A stretch of DNA of 35,021 bases from Mycobacterium sp. E740 (GTDB lineage Bacteria; Actinomycetota; Actinomycetes; Mycobacteriales; Mycobacteriaceae): positions 1 through 35,021 of the forward strand of contig NZ_LZKP01000183.1 of assembly GCF_001672895.1 (NCBI RefSeq), given 5' to 3'. This document shows positions 7,028 through 15,224 of the stretch, in pieces. Position 1 is the first letter of the stretch; every line of letters starts with the position of its first letter. Position numbers and translations under genes: made by a program. A model generated the notes under the pieces. The model made no database searches. It had not been told where the DNA came from and saw only the letters and a program-made list of their open reading frames with translations.

Positions 7028-8566
7028 ATGCAGCCGGACGCCAACGCGTCGACTCATGCTTCTCCCGTCGGCCTCGACCGGACGGTGCCGCGGCTGAAGG
7101 CGGTGCCGTCGCCGTCCCCCCAGGAGCCCGCCGGCCGACGCTGGGTCGAGAACCTCCGCGCCGAACGCGGTTATGTGTCTTTGACAGTCGCGCTTGACAT
7201 CTACGCGGCAATTCTGTCGGTCGCGCTGGCGCTGTGGTGGACCCCCGGCCCGGTAGGCGATCGCCACATCGCCGCCTACTCGTGGCTCTTCGTGCCGATC
7301 CTGGTGGTGGTCATCTACACCCGTTCGCTGTACCGGCGCAAGCTCAGCCTCGGCTTCCTCGACGACCTCGAACCGGTCGAAACGTCCGTCGCGGTGTCGG
7401 CGCTGGCGACGCTGACCATCTTGATGTTGGTCGTGCCGCCCTTCGCGCCGGGAGTGGTGATCGGAGACTACGTCCGGCCGAGCGAGGTGATCGTTCGGCT
7501 CTGGGTGAGTGCGGCGGTCCTGCTGCCCGCCGTCCGGCTGGCTCGATCGCTGGCTCAGCGCTACCTGAGGCGCAAACACCGCTTCGGCACCTCGGCGCTG
7601 ATCATCGGCTCCGGACCGATCCTCAGCCAGGTCATCACGCGGATGCATCAGGTGCCGGAATATGGTCTGCATCCCGTCGGCGTGTTGAACGATGTGCGGC
7701 CCGGGACGGAACTGCACGGGGTGCCGTACTTCGGCTCCACGAAGAACCTCGAACTGGCCGTGCAGGCGACCGGCGCCGAAGAGCTCATCGTGGCGCCGTC
7801 GTCGGCCGCCGACGAGGAACTGGTCCACACCGCTCAAGCGGCGCGCAAACTCGGTATGCGGGTCCGCGTAGTGCCTCGGATGATGGACGTCGTCGGCGGT
7901 CGCGCGACTGTCGAACACATCGGCGGCATACCGTTGTTGGTGCTGTGGCACGTGGACCCGAAAGGTTGGCAGTTCGCGGTCAAGCACGCCTTGGGGCGCG
8001 CGCTCGCGGCGATCGGCCTGCTGATCATCTCACCGGTGTTTCTGACGCTCGCAGCCCTGGTCCGGTTGAGTTCGCCGGGACCAGTGTTCTTCCGTCAAGA
8101 CCGAATCGGTCGCGACGGCAAGGTCTTCGAATGTCTGAAGTTTCGCAGCATGCGCCCCGTCGGCCCCGCGAAGGAGGCGTTCGAACTCAAGGCGGGTTCC
8201 GCGCCCGGAGGGGTCGAGGGCGACGACCGACGCACTGCGGTCGGCAAGTTCATGCGAAGGACGTCGCTGGACGAGCTACCACAGCTGATCAACGTCCTGC
8301 GCGGCGATATGACTCTGATCGGTCCGCGCCCCGAGCGGCCGGAGTTCGTCGATCTGTTCGAGATGCAGGTGCGGCGCTACGGTGAGCGGCACCGGGTGAA
8401 GGCGGGCATCACGGGGTGGGCGCAGGTGCACGGACTGCGGGGGCAGACCTCCATCGCCGACCGGGCCGAGTTCGACAACTACTACATCGAGAACTGGTCG
8501 CTTCTCCTCGACTTCAAGATTCTGCTACTCACGGTGCTGGCAGTGTTGCGACCTTCGGAGAACTGA
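7028..8566 (+). CDS. Polyprenyl-phosphate sugar-1-phosphate transferase (WbaP/CpsE-like)
   Basis: A 512-residue integral membrane enzyme that transfers a sugar-1-phosphate from a nucleotide sugar to a polyprenyl-phosphate, the first step of lipid-linked glycan or exopolysaccharide assembly. The N-terminal half has four membrane segments (about 50-70, 84-102, 120-140, 155-175) and a CoA-binding-like cytoplasmic domain (about 190-310, LIIGSGPILSQVI). The C-terminal catalytic part has a membrane segment (about 323-345), then SSPGPVFFRQDRIGRDGKVFECLKFRSM, DELPQLINVLRGDMTLIGPRPERPEF (Asp415-Glu416) and GITGWAQVHGLRGQ. A good Shine-Dalgarno (GAGGGAG) precedes ATG 7028. No glycosyltransferases, flippase or polymerase adjoin it, so the glycan is unknown. 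Confidence 0.93.
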   Translation: MQPDANASTHASPVGLDRTVPRLKAVPSPSPQEPAGRRWVENLRAERGYVSLTVALDIYAAILSVALALWWTPGPVGDRHIAAYSWLFVPILVVVIYTRSLYRRKLSLGFLDDLEPVETSVAVSALATLTILMLVVPPFAPGVVIGDYVRPSEVIVRLWVSAAVLLPAVRLARSLAQRYLRRKHRFGTSALIIGSGPILSQVITRMHQVPEYGLHPVGVLNDVRPGTELHGVPYFGSTKNLELAVQATGAEELIVAPSSAADEELVHTAQAARKLGMRVRVVPRMMDVVGGRATVEHIGGIPLLVLWHVDPKGWQFAVKHALGRALAAIGLLIISPVFLTLAALVRLSSPGPVFFRQDRIGRDGKVFECLKFRSMRPVGPAKEAFELKAGSAPGGVEGDDRRTAVGKFMRRTSLDELPQLINVLRGDMTLIGPRPERPEFVDLFEMQVRRYGERHRVKAGITGWAQVHGLRGQTSIADRAEFDNYYIENWSLLLDFKILLLTVLAVLRPSEN

Positions 8567-8598
8567 CAGTCGACGAAAGTCACTGCGCCCGTTGATGT

Positions 8599-10014
8599 TC
8601 AGCGCCGTCTGTGCGCGCCGAGACGGGTAGCGTTGAGCAGTCCGGATTCGTGGTAGCGGCGGTCCGTGTTGACCCGCCAGGGGTCGACCCCCTCGCCGAA
8701 GTACCGCTTGACGCTGTGCATGGCGCTCAGCATCGCGTGGTCCTGGTTGTCGTAGCGGTGCATGCCGTTACGCCCGATCGGGTGCAGCGACGGGTGATGT
8801 TGCCGGAGGTAGTCCCGGATCCGGGCGACGCTTTCTTCCATCGCCGGCTCGTAGATCGGATAGGCGAACTGAGAGCGGACGACCGCCACATGTTCGATCG
8901 TGGCCGGGTCGAGACCCAGTGCGTGCAAGTCGCTTTCGACAATGGTCCGCCAGCGTTCGTCGCCGGCGATGCACAAGTCTGAGCCGGCACTGACGAAGTA
9001 CTCGAAACCCAGATACGTTCCGTCCCAGTCCGGCGGCGTGAGGTCGTCGGACCAGAGGCGGTAGTTCTGGATCCTCCCCACCCGCAGAGCATCGCCGGGC
9101 GTGTAGACCCAGTTGAACGGCAGGGCCCAGCGCTTGCCGAGAGCGACGGCGACGGTGACCAGCCCGCGGTGTTTCAACTGTGCGGCTGCAGCCCGAATAT
9201 GCTGCGGCGGAACGGGTTCCAGGGCACCTATCAAGTTCTGCAGCGGCATACTGGAGAAGACGGCGTTTCCGGTCGCAGTGGACCCGTCGCTCAGTTCCAA
9301 CGTCCATCTTCTGCCGTCGAACCTCACCTTGACCACCGGTGAGTCGACGGCCACCGAGACTCCGGCATCGGCCAGCTTCGCCGCCGCGGCGTCCCAGAGT
9401 TGACCCGGTCCGCGCCGAGGATAGAGAAACGCATCCGCACCGGCGGCGTCCGAGCCTCTCCAGACAATCGGTTTGATGCGCTGTTGCGCCCAATCACTGG
9501 TGAGCTGGCCCGGATCGGCGAGCCACGTCTTTCGCACGTATCCGTCGAAGAACAAGCCATACCAGTAGTCGCCGAACTGGTGTCTGCCCCATTCGCGGAA
9601 ACTGGCCGAATCGTCGCGGCAATGTCCAACGCTCCCAAGCCTGGACCGCAGGAAACTGGCCAAGCCCCGGACTCCACGCCGATAACCGAGTTGCGTCAAG
9701 AGATTTCGGCCCACAAGCGGGTACGCCACATAGTGGCCATCGACGAGCATCGCCGAGCGCCTCGACACCGAGAGCCACTCCTCGGCCGGAAGCAGAGAAC
9801 GCCAGAGTTCGAGGATCGCGTCGCATTTGGTGAAGAAGCGGTGACCGCCGGGATCGATGCGGAAGCCGTGCTGGGCTGGCGTGCGCGCCAGGCCTCCGAC
9901 GTCGCCCGAGGCTTCGTAAACCCCGACCGTCACACCGTGTCTCGCCAGTTCCAGTGCGGCGGTTAGTCCCGCGGGACCCGCCCCGATGATCAACGCCTGC
10001 CGGTGCGATCCCAT
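8599..10014 (-). CDS. FAD-dependent oxidoreductase, UDP-galactopyranose mutase/amine oxidase-like
   Basis: A 471-residue flavoprotein with an N-terminal Rossmann ADP-binding motif [35 protein letters not shown] (about 9-43) and [14 protein letters not shown] (about 51-64), typical of the NAD(P)/FAD-dependent protoporphyrinogen oxidase / UGM-like superfamily found in polysaccharide gene sets. Residues 140-190 ([25 protein letters not shown]) match the substrate-domain region of that group. It could be a mutase on a nucleotide sugar or an oxidase/desaturase on an isoprenoid; the sequence does not decide. It is 7 nt downstream of the cis-prenyltransferase-like gene and almost certainly co-transcribed with it. 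No signal peptide is visible. Confidence 0.82.
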   Translation of the reverse strand: MGSHRQALIIGAGPAGLTAALELARHGVTVGVYEASGDVGGLARTPAQHGFRIDPGGHRFFTKCDAILELWRSLLPAEEWLSVSRRSAMLVDGHYVAYPLVGRNLLTQLGYRRGVRGLASFLRSRLGSVGHCRDDSASFREWGRHQFGDYWYGLFFDGYVRKTWLADPGQLTSDWAQQRIKPIVWRGSDAAGADAFLYPRRGPGQLWDAAAAKLADAGVSVAVDSPVVKVRFDGRRWTLELSDGSTATGNAVFSSMPLQNLIGALEPVPPQHIRAAAAQLKHRGLVTVAVALGKRWALPFNWVYTPGDALRVGRIQNYRLWSDDLTPPDWDGTYLGFEYFVSAGSDLCIAGDERWRTIVESDLHALGLDPATIEHVAVVRSQFAYPIYEPAMEESVARIRDYLRQHHPSLHPIGRNGMHRYDNQDHAMLSAMHSVKRYFGEGVDPWRVNTDRRYHESGLLNATRLGAHRRR

Positions 10015-10021
10015 CGGAGAC

Positions 10022-10684
10022 CTACCGTCCTCGACGCTGCGGGCAACGCCGGAAGTCGTCGATGAATTCGTCGATCTGGCGGTCCTCCAGGTCGTTGAGC
10101 GGTGTCGTCAGGAACCGCAGCTGTGCGTACTGCGTCTGCATCGGCAAGAAGCCACTCAGCAGCGGCTCGGGGGAGGTGCGGATAACCAGGTCGACGTTGT
10201 CGATGTCGTATGCCTTGCGTATGTCACCGCCTTCTCGCAGTGCTCGCAGATGAGCTGCGCGCAGTTCGTCGTCCGCGTCGTAGGCCGAAAGAATGTTGAT
10301 GCGAAATTCGTCACCGCGCATGACGGATTCCGTGTGTCGTGCGGCCGCCGCATACTTTTCGGGAAGCACTTCGAGATCGCCGTGCACTCGGACACTGCAG
10401 ACATCCGGGTCGAAATGCGACGGAAGTGCGGTCAGAAAGTGAATTGAGGCGTTGTATACCGGCTCCAATTCGGCGTCGCTGCGTGCGAGGTTGGCTCGGC
10501 TCAAGTTGTAGACCGACACGGTGCGCACGTCGTTGCGCCGCAGCGCTCGGAGAATATCGATCACCTTCTCCGCCCCGCGCAGATACGAGTCGGCCAGCGG
10601 CACGCCATGGCGTTTCGCCCACCGCCGCAACCCGTCCGGAATCAGCCCGACATGGGCAGGCTCCCGACCTGCCAGGAATTCCAA
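10022..10684 (-). CDS. Divergent cis-prenyltransferase (UppS family) homologue
   Basis: A 220-residue member of the undecaprenyl diphosphate synthase family. Recognisable are [14 protein letters not shown] (11-24; the catalytic Asp is kept as Asp17, the following Asn is Leu19), SRANLAR (62-68; Asn65 and Arg68 kept, Trp lost) and [15 protein letters not shown] (165-179). Compared with E. coli UppS, Arg194 is kept (Arg169), but Arg200 is Leu175, and the Mg-binding Glu213 is Gln188 (YAQLRF). The YGGR segment is also lost. It may have altered chemistry or be a non-catalytic partner. The start is TTG 10684 behind GGGGGTGA, with no in-frame ATG/GTG seen nearby. It heads an operon with the flavoprotein. 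Confidence 0.85.
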   Translation of the reverse strand: MEFLAGREPAHVGLIPDGLRRWAKRHGVPLADSYLRGAEKVIDILRALRRNDVRTVSVYNLSRANLARSDAELEPVYNASIHFLTALPSHFDPDVCSVRVHGDLEVLPEKYAAAARHTESVMRGDEFRINILSAYDADDELRAAHLRALREGGDIRKAYDIDNVDLVIRTSPEPLLSGFLPMQTQYAQLRFLTTPLNDLEDRQIDEFIDDFRRCPQRRGR

Positions 10685-10695
10685 CCGCTCACCCC

Positions 10696-10711
10696 CATAA
10701 GTACACTTATG
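10696..10711. promoter_or_regulatory. Inverted repeat upstream of the cis-prenyltransferase operon
   Basis: CATAAGT-AC-ACTTATG is a perfect 7-2-7 palindrome lying 12-27 nt upstream of the TTG start. It is AT-rich in a GC-rich genome and sits where a repressor would occlude the promoter or leader. The regulator is unknown. Confidence 0.45.
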
Positions 10712-10844
10712 CCCCCAATGCAGAGCCTACTGAATGATTTCCCCGGCCGCACGATCAATCGTAAATAGGCAAATCAGCGCGATTTAAACAGTGAAATTGC
10801 GTGGGATCGCGATGACTTCTGCCCTTCGGTGCAGTCTGATGTGC

Positions 10845-11411
10845 ATGGGCAGACTCATCTATGGCTTCAACGTCTCGCTGGACGGGTACATCGCCGATGC
10901 ACACGGCAACATCGACTGGTCCGAACCGAGTGAAGAACTGCACCGGTACTGGAACGACTTCGAGCGGGAGACCGCCTTGTCGTTCTACGGGCGCCGGCTC
11001 TATGGACTGATGTCCGCGTACTGGCCGACTGCCGACGAGGCCCCGGACGCCACCCCTGTGATCGTCGACTTCGCCCGCATCTGGCGCGACATGCCCAAGG
11101 TCGTGTTCTCGCGCACCCTGGAGTCCGTCGACTGGAACTCCCGCCTCGAACGCGGCGACCCGGTCGAAGTTGTCACGAAGCTGAAAGCCGAGACCGACGG
11201 CAACCTGGAGGTGGCCGGCGCGACGCTGGCCGCACCGATCGTGCAGGCCGGACTGGTGGACGAATACCGGCTCGTGGTCGCACCAACCGCGGTGGGCGGT
11301 GGCACTCCGTTCTTCCCGGCATTGCCGTCATGGATCTCGCTGCGGCTGTTGGAGAGCCGCACCTTCCCGGGTGGCATTGTGCTGCTGCGCTACGAGGCGA
11401 AACACGACTGA
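10845..11411 (+). CDS. Dihydrofolate reductase-fold protein (RibD C-terminal family)
   Basis: A 188-residue cytoplasmic protein of the DHFR/RibD-C family: MGRLIYGFNVSLDGYIADAHGNIDW at the N-terminus, FYGRRLYGLMSAYWP (about 49-63), the nucleotide-binding-like DGNLEVAGATLAAPIVQAGLVDEYRLVVAPTAVGGGTPFF (about 117-157), and a C-terminal strand GIVLLRYE. These stand-alone proteins are probable NADPH-dependent reductases of unknown substrate; it is not the folate-pathway DHFR. ATG 10845 is preferred because the conserved fold starts there; ATG 10839 is two residues longer, and the frame opens at 10791. No clear Shine-Dalgarno is present. Confidence 0.85.
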   Translation: MGRLIYGFNVSLDGYIADAHGNIDWSEPSEELHRYWNDFERETALSFYGRRLYGLMSAYWPTADEAPDATPVIVDFARIWRDMPKVVFSRTLESVDWNSRLERGDPVEVVTKLKAETDGNLEVAGATLAAPIVQAGLVDEYRLVVAPTAVGGGTPFFPALPSWISLRLLESRTFPGGIVLLRYEAKHD

Positions 11412-11460
11412 CCGGCTTCGGCAACATGGCGCTATGTTGCACCGGCCGCGACGACCTTGG

Positions 11461-11531
11461 AGCGGGCGACGGGAATCGAACCCGCGTAGCTAGTTTGGAA
11501 GACTAGGGCTCTACCATTGAGCTACGCCCGC
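11461..11531 (-). tRNA. tRNA-Gly (anticodon TCC)
   Basis: Folding the minus strand gives acceptor GCGGGCG/CGCCCGC, D-arm GCTC-AATGGTA-GAGC, anticodon stem CTAGT/ACTAG with loop CTTCCAA (anticodon TCC), T-arm GCGGG-TTCGATT-CCCGT and discriminator T: 71 nt in total. CCA is not encoded. A candidate -10 element TACGAT lies on the minus strand at 11554-11549. Confidence 0.95.
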
Positions 11532-11601
11532 GTGTACAGCAAGAGCAGATCGTACCGGCGGCACCCGTATCAAATCCAATTAAAGGCCGCCTGTGTCCAG
11601 C

Positions 11602-11607
11602 CCGTAG
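11602..11607 (+). promoter_or_regulatory. Candidate -10 element for tRNA-Pro
   Basis: TAGTAT fits the mycobacterial SigA -10 pattern TAnnnT and lies about 47 nt upstream of the tRNA-Pro 5' end. The -35 region (about 11579-11584, ATTAAA) is weak. Confidence 0.35.
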
Positions 11608-11653
11608 TATCTCGCGTGGTCGTCCCGTGTTTTCGCGGGCCGCCCGCGGAAGA

Positions 11654-11727
11654 CGGGGTGTAGCGCAGCTTGGTAGCGCATCCGCTTTGGGAGCGGAAGG
11701 CCGCAGGTTCAAATCCTGTCACCCCGA
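11654..11727 (+). tRNA. tRNA-Pro (anticodon TGG)
   Basis: Acceptor CGGGGTG/CACCCCG, D-arm GCGC...GCGC, anticodon stem TCCGC/GCGGA with loop TTTGGGA (anticodon TGG), variable loop of 5 nt, T-arm GCAGG-TTCAAAT-CCTGT, discriminator A: 74 nt. CCA is not encoded. It lies 38 nt upstream of tig and could be processed from a shared transcript. Confidence 0.96.
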
Positions 11728-11764
11728 CTGCAACGCCGACCAACCTGAACCCAAGGAGCAGAAC

Positions 11765-13174
11765 GTGAAGAGCACCGTCGAGAAGTTGAGCCCGACCCGG
11801 GTTCGCATCAACGTGGAGGTGCCCTTCACAGAGCTCGAACCGGACTTCGATCGCGCGTTCGCGCAACTGGCCAAGCAGGTCCGGCTGCCCGGTTTCCGTC
11901 CCGGCAAGGCCCCGCGCAAGCTGCTCGAGGCGCGCGTCGGCCGCGAGGCGATGCTCGACCAGGTGGTCAGCGAGGCGCTGCCCGGCCGCTACAGCGAAGC
12001 GGTGACGAGCTCCGAGGTGCAGCCGCTCGGCCAGCCCGAGATCGAGATCACCAAGAAGGAGTACGGCGAGGACCTGACCTTCACCGCGGAGGTCGACATC
12101 CGCCCGGAGATCGAGCTTCCCGACCTGTCGGAGCTCCAGATCACGGTCGACGCGATCGAGGTCGGCGACGACGAGGTCGATGCCGAACTGCAGTCGTTGC
12201 GCGCCCGCTTCGGCACGCTCACCGGTGTCGACCGCCCCGCCCAGACGGGTGACTTCGTCTCCATCGACCTCGCCGCGGCCGTCGACGGCGAGGAACTGCC
12301 CGACGCCGCGACCGAGGGCCTGTCCCACGAGGTCGGCTCCGGCCAGTTGATCGAGGGTCTCGACGAGGCGATCGTCGGCCTCAAGGAGGGCGAAGGCCGC
12401 GTCTTCACCACCAAGCTGGCCGCCGGCGAGCACGCAGGCCAGGACGCGCAGGTGACCGTCACCGTCAGGTCGGTCAAGGAACGCGAGCTGCCCGAGCCCG
12501 ACGACGAATTCGCCCAACTGGCAAGCGAATTCGACACCATCGAAGAACTCAAGGACTCGCTCACCGAGCAGGTGCGCCGGACCAAGCGAGTGAATCAGGC
12601 CGAGCAGATCCGCGACAAGGTTCTGGAGACGCTGCTCGAGCAGGTCGACGTGCCGCTGCCCGAGAAGGTGGTGCAGTCGCAGGTCGACGACACGCTGCAC
12701 AACGCGATCCACAGCCTCGACCACGACGAAGCGCGCTTCGCCGAACTCCTCGAGGCACAGGGCACCACCCGTGAGGAGTTCGACGCCGACACCCGCACCA
12801 ACGCGGAGAAGGCCGTCAAGACCCAGCTTCTCGTCGACGCGATTGCCGACAAGCTGAACGTGCAGGTCGGCCAGAACGACATCACCGAGCGGCTGGTGCT
12901 GATGTCCCAGCAGTACGGCCTGCAACCCCAGCAGCTGCTGCAGTCGCTGCAGCAGAACAACCAGTTGCCCGCCTTGTTCGCCGATGTGCGCCGCGGCGTC
13001 GCGGTCGCCGCCGTCGTCGAGGGCGCGACCGTGACCGACAGCGACGGCAACGTGGTCGACACCACCGAGTTCTTCGGGCGGCCGGACGCGCAGCCCGAGG
13101 AAGCTGTCGAAGAGCCGTCGGAAACCGCCGAAGAGGCCGGCGAGAACGCAGCAGAAGAAGCCGACGCGAAGTGA
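11765..13174 (+). CDS. tig: Trigger factor, ribosome-associated chaperone and PPIase
   Basis: Trigger factor binds the ribosome at the exit tunnel and folds nascent chains. The 469 residues show the ribosome-binding domain with the signature-like [17 protein letters not shown] (about 39-55), a FKBP-type PPIase domain (about 150-240, [19 protein letters not shown]...[14 protein letters not shown]), and a helical C-terminal substrate-cradle domain. The tail (about 440-469) is strongly acidic ([25 protein letters not shown]), as in actinobacterial orthologues. The start is GTG 11765 behind a strong AAGGAG Shine-Dalgarno. It is followed by clpP1-clpP2, the conserved folding/degradation neighbourhood. 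Confidence 0.97.
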   Translation: MKSTVEKLSPTRVRINVEVPFTELEPDFDRAFAQLAKQVRLPGFRPGKAPRKLLEARVGREAMLDQVVSEALPGRYSEAVTSSEVQPLGQPEIEITKKEYGEDLTFTAEVDIRPEIELPDLSELQITVDAIEVGDDEVDAELQSLRARFGTLTGVDRPAQTGDFVSIDLAAAVDGEELPDAATEGLSHEVGSGQLIEGLDEAIVGLKEGEGRVFTTKLAAGEHAGQDAQVTVTVRSVKERELPEPDDEFAQLASEFDTIEELKDSLTEQVRRTKRVNQAEQIRDKVLETLLEQVDVPLPEKVVQSQVDDTLHNAIHSLDHDEARFAELLEAQGTTREEFDADTRTNAEKAVKTQLLVDAIADKLNVQVGQNDITERLVLMSQQYGLQPQQLLQSLQQNNQLPALFADVRRGVAVAAVVEGATVTDSDGNVVDTTEFFGRPDAQPEEAVEEPSETAEEAGENAAEEADAK

Positions 13175-13188
13175 CGCTGTGAGCGAAC
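13175..13188. promoter_or_regulatory. ClgR-type operator upstream of clpP1
   Basis: Read on the minus strand the sequence is GTTCGC-TCACA-GCG, a perfect match to the published actinobacterial ClgR motif GTTCGC-N5-GCG. It begins one base after the tig stop codon and lies about 85-100 nt before the clpP1 start. ClgR activates clpP1P2 in mycobacteria, corynebacteria and Streptomyces, so both sequence and position fit. Confidence 0.7.
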
Positions 13189-13272
13189 GCAGCCCGTCGA
13201 GGGCGTGCATGCCCTTGCAGGTTGGTTAGTGTCGGTGAGTATCAAGCTCTTCAAGAAAGCAGGTATCCAGTC

Positions 13273-13884
13273 GTGACCCACATGCGCGGCGCCTCACAAG
13301 GCCTCAACCTTGTCGACTCGGTCTATGAGCGGTTGCTGGCAGAGCGGATCATCTTCTTGGGCTCACAAGTCGATGACGACATCGCGAACAAGCTGTGCGC
13401 GCAGATTCTGCTGCTGTCGGCCGAGGACCCCACCAAGGACATCCACCTCTACATCAACTCGCCCGGCGGCTCGATCAGCGCCGGCATGGCCGTCTACGAC
13501 ACCATGGTCCTGGCGCCGTGCGACGTGGCCACGTACGCGATGGGCATGGCGGCCTCGATGGGTGAGTTCCTGCTCGCCGCGGGCACGAAGGGCAAGCGCT
13601 ACGCGTTGCCGCACGCCCGGATCCTGATGCACCAGCCGCTCGGCGGCATCACCGGCGGTGCGGCCGACATCGCCATCCAGGCCGAGCAGTTCGCGGTGAT
13701 CAAGAAGGAGATGTTCCGGTTGAACGCCGAGTTCACCGGGCAACCCATCGAGCGGATCGAAGCGGACTCCGACCGCGACCGCTGGTTCACCGCGCAGGAA
13801 GCCCTCGAGTACGGGTTCGTCGACCACATCATCACCAGCGCGAGCATCAACGGCTCAGGACCAGGAGCAGGACTAGACAAATGA
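13273..13884 (+). CDS. clpP1: ATP-dependent Clp protease proteolytic subunit 1
   Basis: ClpP1 forms a mixed tetradecamer with ClpP2; the complex is essential in mycobacteria and works with ClpX or ClpC1. The 203-residue form starts at GTG 13273 ([22 protein letters not shown]), close to known mycobacterial ClpP1 N-termini; ATG 13282 is an alternative, and the in-frame region from 13222 has no support. The serine protease triad is visible: Ser in [15 protein letters not shown], His in [10 protein letters not shown], and Asp in the ADSDRDRWF segment. The N-terminal propeptide-like stretch is expected to be cleaved. The stop overlaps the clpP2 start (ATGA), implying translational coupling. A ClgR box lies upstream. 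Confidence 0.96.
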   Translation: MTHMRGASQGLNLVDSVYERLLAERIIFLGSQVDDDIANKLCAQILLLSAEDPTKDIHLYINSPGGSISAGMAVYDTMVLAPCDVATYAMGMAASMGEFLLAAGTKGKRYALPHARILMHQPLGGITGGAADIAIQAEQFAVIKKEMFRLNAEFTGQPIERIEADSDRDRWFTAQEALEYGFVDHIITSASINGSGPGAGLDK

Positions 13885-14540
13885 CCGACCAGTTGCAGCC
13901 CCACGGCGGTGCCGTGATCCAGCCCCAGGCCCGCTACATCCTGCCGTCGTTCATCGAGCACTCGAGCTTCGGCGTCAAGGAGTCCAACCCCTACAACAAG
14001 CTGTTCGAGGAACGCATCATCTTCCTCGGCGTGCAGGTCGACGACGCCTCGGCGAACGACATCATGGCGCAGCTGCTGGTGCTCGAGTCGTTGGATCCCG
14101 ACCGCGACATCACGATGTACATCAACTCGCCGGGCGGCTCGTTCACCTCGCTGATGGCCATCTACGACACCATGCAGTACGTGCGCGCCGACATCCAGAC
14201 GGTGTGCCTCGGCCAGGCCGCGTCGGCCGCAGCCGTGCTGCTCGCGGCCGGCACCCCGGGTAAGCGCCTCGCGCTGCCGAACGCCCGTGTGCTGATCCAT
14301 CAGCCCGCGCTGTCCGGCGTCATCCAGGGCCAGTTCTCCGACCTGGAGATCCAAGCCAAGGAGATCGAACGGATGCGCACGCTGATGGAGGTGACGCTGG
14401 CCAACCACACCGGCAAGTCGCCCGAGCAGATCCGCAAGGACACCGATCGCGACAAGATCCTCACCGCCGACGAGGCCAAGGAGTACGGCGTCATCGACAC
14501 CGTTTTGGAGTATCGCAAGCTGTCGGCGCAGACCGCCTGA
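13881..14540 (+). CDS. clpP2: ATP-dependent Clp protease proteolytic subunit 2
   Basis: A 219-residue partner of ClpP1. The catalytic Ser is in [14 protein letters not shown], His in [10 protein letters not shown], and Asp in KDTDRDKIL. The longer N-terminus ([34 protein letters not shown]) is characteristic of mycobacterial ClpP2. The ATG overlaps the clpP1 stop by four bases, so equimolar production is likely. A hairpin follows the stop (14541-14574). Confidence 0.97.
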   Translation: MTDQLQPHGGAVIQPQARYILPSFIEHSSFGVKESNPYNKLFEERIIFLGVQVDDASANDIMAQLLVLESLDPDRDITMYINSPGGSFTSLMAIYDTMQYVRADIQTVCLGQAASAAAVLLAAGTPGKRLALPNARVLIHQPALSGVIQGQFSDLEIQAKEIERMRTLMEVTLANHTGKSPEQIRKDTDRDKILTADEAKEYGVIDTVLEYRKLSAQTA

Positions 14541-14574
14541 TCAGGCCGGGCTTCACCCGACGCCGGGCGCCTGA
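14541..14574 (+). terminator. Branched hairpin after clpP2
   Basis: Outer arms TCAGGC / GCCTGA enclose a small CGGG-CTTCA-CCCG hairpin, starting at the base after the clpP2 stop. There is no T-tract. It could end the clpP1P2 transcript or protect its 3' end. Confidence 0.4.
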
Positions 14575-14666
14575 CGGAGAAATCGTGGCGAAAGGCCGCG
14601 CGGCCGCGGCGGTGCTGTCACGCTGTGTATTCACGTAATCGTGCGTGCTGGCAGCAAGGGGATGCG

Positions 14667-14924
14667 ATGTCGACAAATCGTGATCTGGCAGTCGTTGCGT
14701 TGTCCTCGGCGGCGATCGCGTTCGCCTGGCAGTTGATCGGGCCCGCGGTGGGACACGCTCAGGACTCGATCTGTCCGCGTGGCAGCTACTTGAATGTCGA
14801 GACGGGGGTGTGCGTCCCCTTCCACGTCAATCCGCCGAACCCCGTCGTCGGGCCCGCCGGGCCGGCCGGGGTCGGGGGAGTCGTCGGTCCGGTCGGTCCC
14901 GGTCCGGTGGGGCCCCGAGGCTGA
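14667..14924 (+). CDS. Small secreted protein with Gly-Pro collagen-like tail
   Basis: An 85-residue exported protein. Residues 1-31 form a signal peptide (MSTNRDLAVVALSSAAIAFAWQ..., cleavage after GHA). The mature part has two cysteines (36 and 49; CPRGSYLNVETGVC) that could form a disulfide loop, then a GP-rich tail from about 62 (VGPAGPAGVGGVVGPVGPGPVGPRG). ATG 14667 follows AAGGGGATGCG and starts a proper signal peptide; 14625 is a non-signal extension. Function is unknown. It sits between clpP2 and clpX, an unusual place for a secreted protein, and is probably transcribed separately. Confidence 0.75.
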   Translation: MSTNRDLAVVALSSAAIAFAWQLIGPAVGHAQDSICPRGSYLNVETGVCVPFHVNPPNPVVGPAGPAGVGGVVGPVGPGPVGPRG

Positions 14925-15224
14925 CACCCGAAGGGTTGATTCAGCCCGCCGGCCGACAAACGTCACATCGCGGTCGGCGCCGGCGTGGGTACTCTCGATC
15001 AGGTAACACCGGCGACACGCCAAAGGCACGGTGGCGCGTTCGGCAGGGTCCGCGGGTTTTCAAGCGATATGTTGACGCGAACACAGATGAATACCACCAA
15101 CGCGATTCGGCTTTTTGGGTCGCCTCGCGCGGGAACGAACGGGTAGCGTCGGGTTCACCACCCGAGGCCGACCAACCAAGTAATGAAGCACCACCGGCCG
15201 CGACGAAAGTAGGACACCAGCACC
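14925..15224. other. clpX upstream region (300 nt, no gene seen)
   Basis: No coding frame is supported. Near the start, GCCGGCCGAC (14949-14958) can pair with GTCG..GCCGGC (14973-14984) to form a bulged hairpin that may end the upstream transcript. TACTCT at 14990-14995 and AGTAAT near 15180 resemble -10 elements, without convincing -35 partners. No ClgR-type box is visible here. Confidence 0.5.

Noticed and set aside
11461..11727. tRNA genes as an attachment site for an integrated element
   Set aside because: No integrase and no duplicated tRNA 3' end were seen; the neighbouring cassette has normal composition and no mobile genes.
11570..13210. 546-residue open frame opposite tig
   Set aside because: A shadow of trigger factor; Leu/Gly/Arg-rich with no domain, and it also crosses the tRNA-Pro gene.
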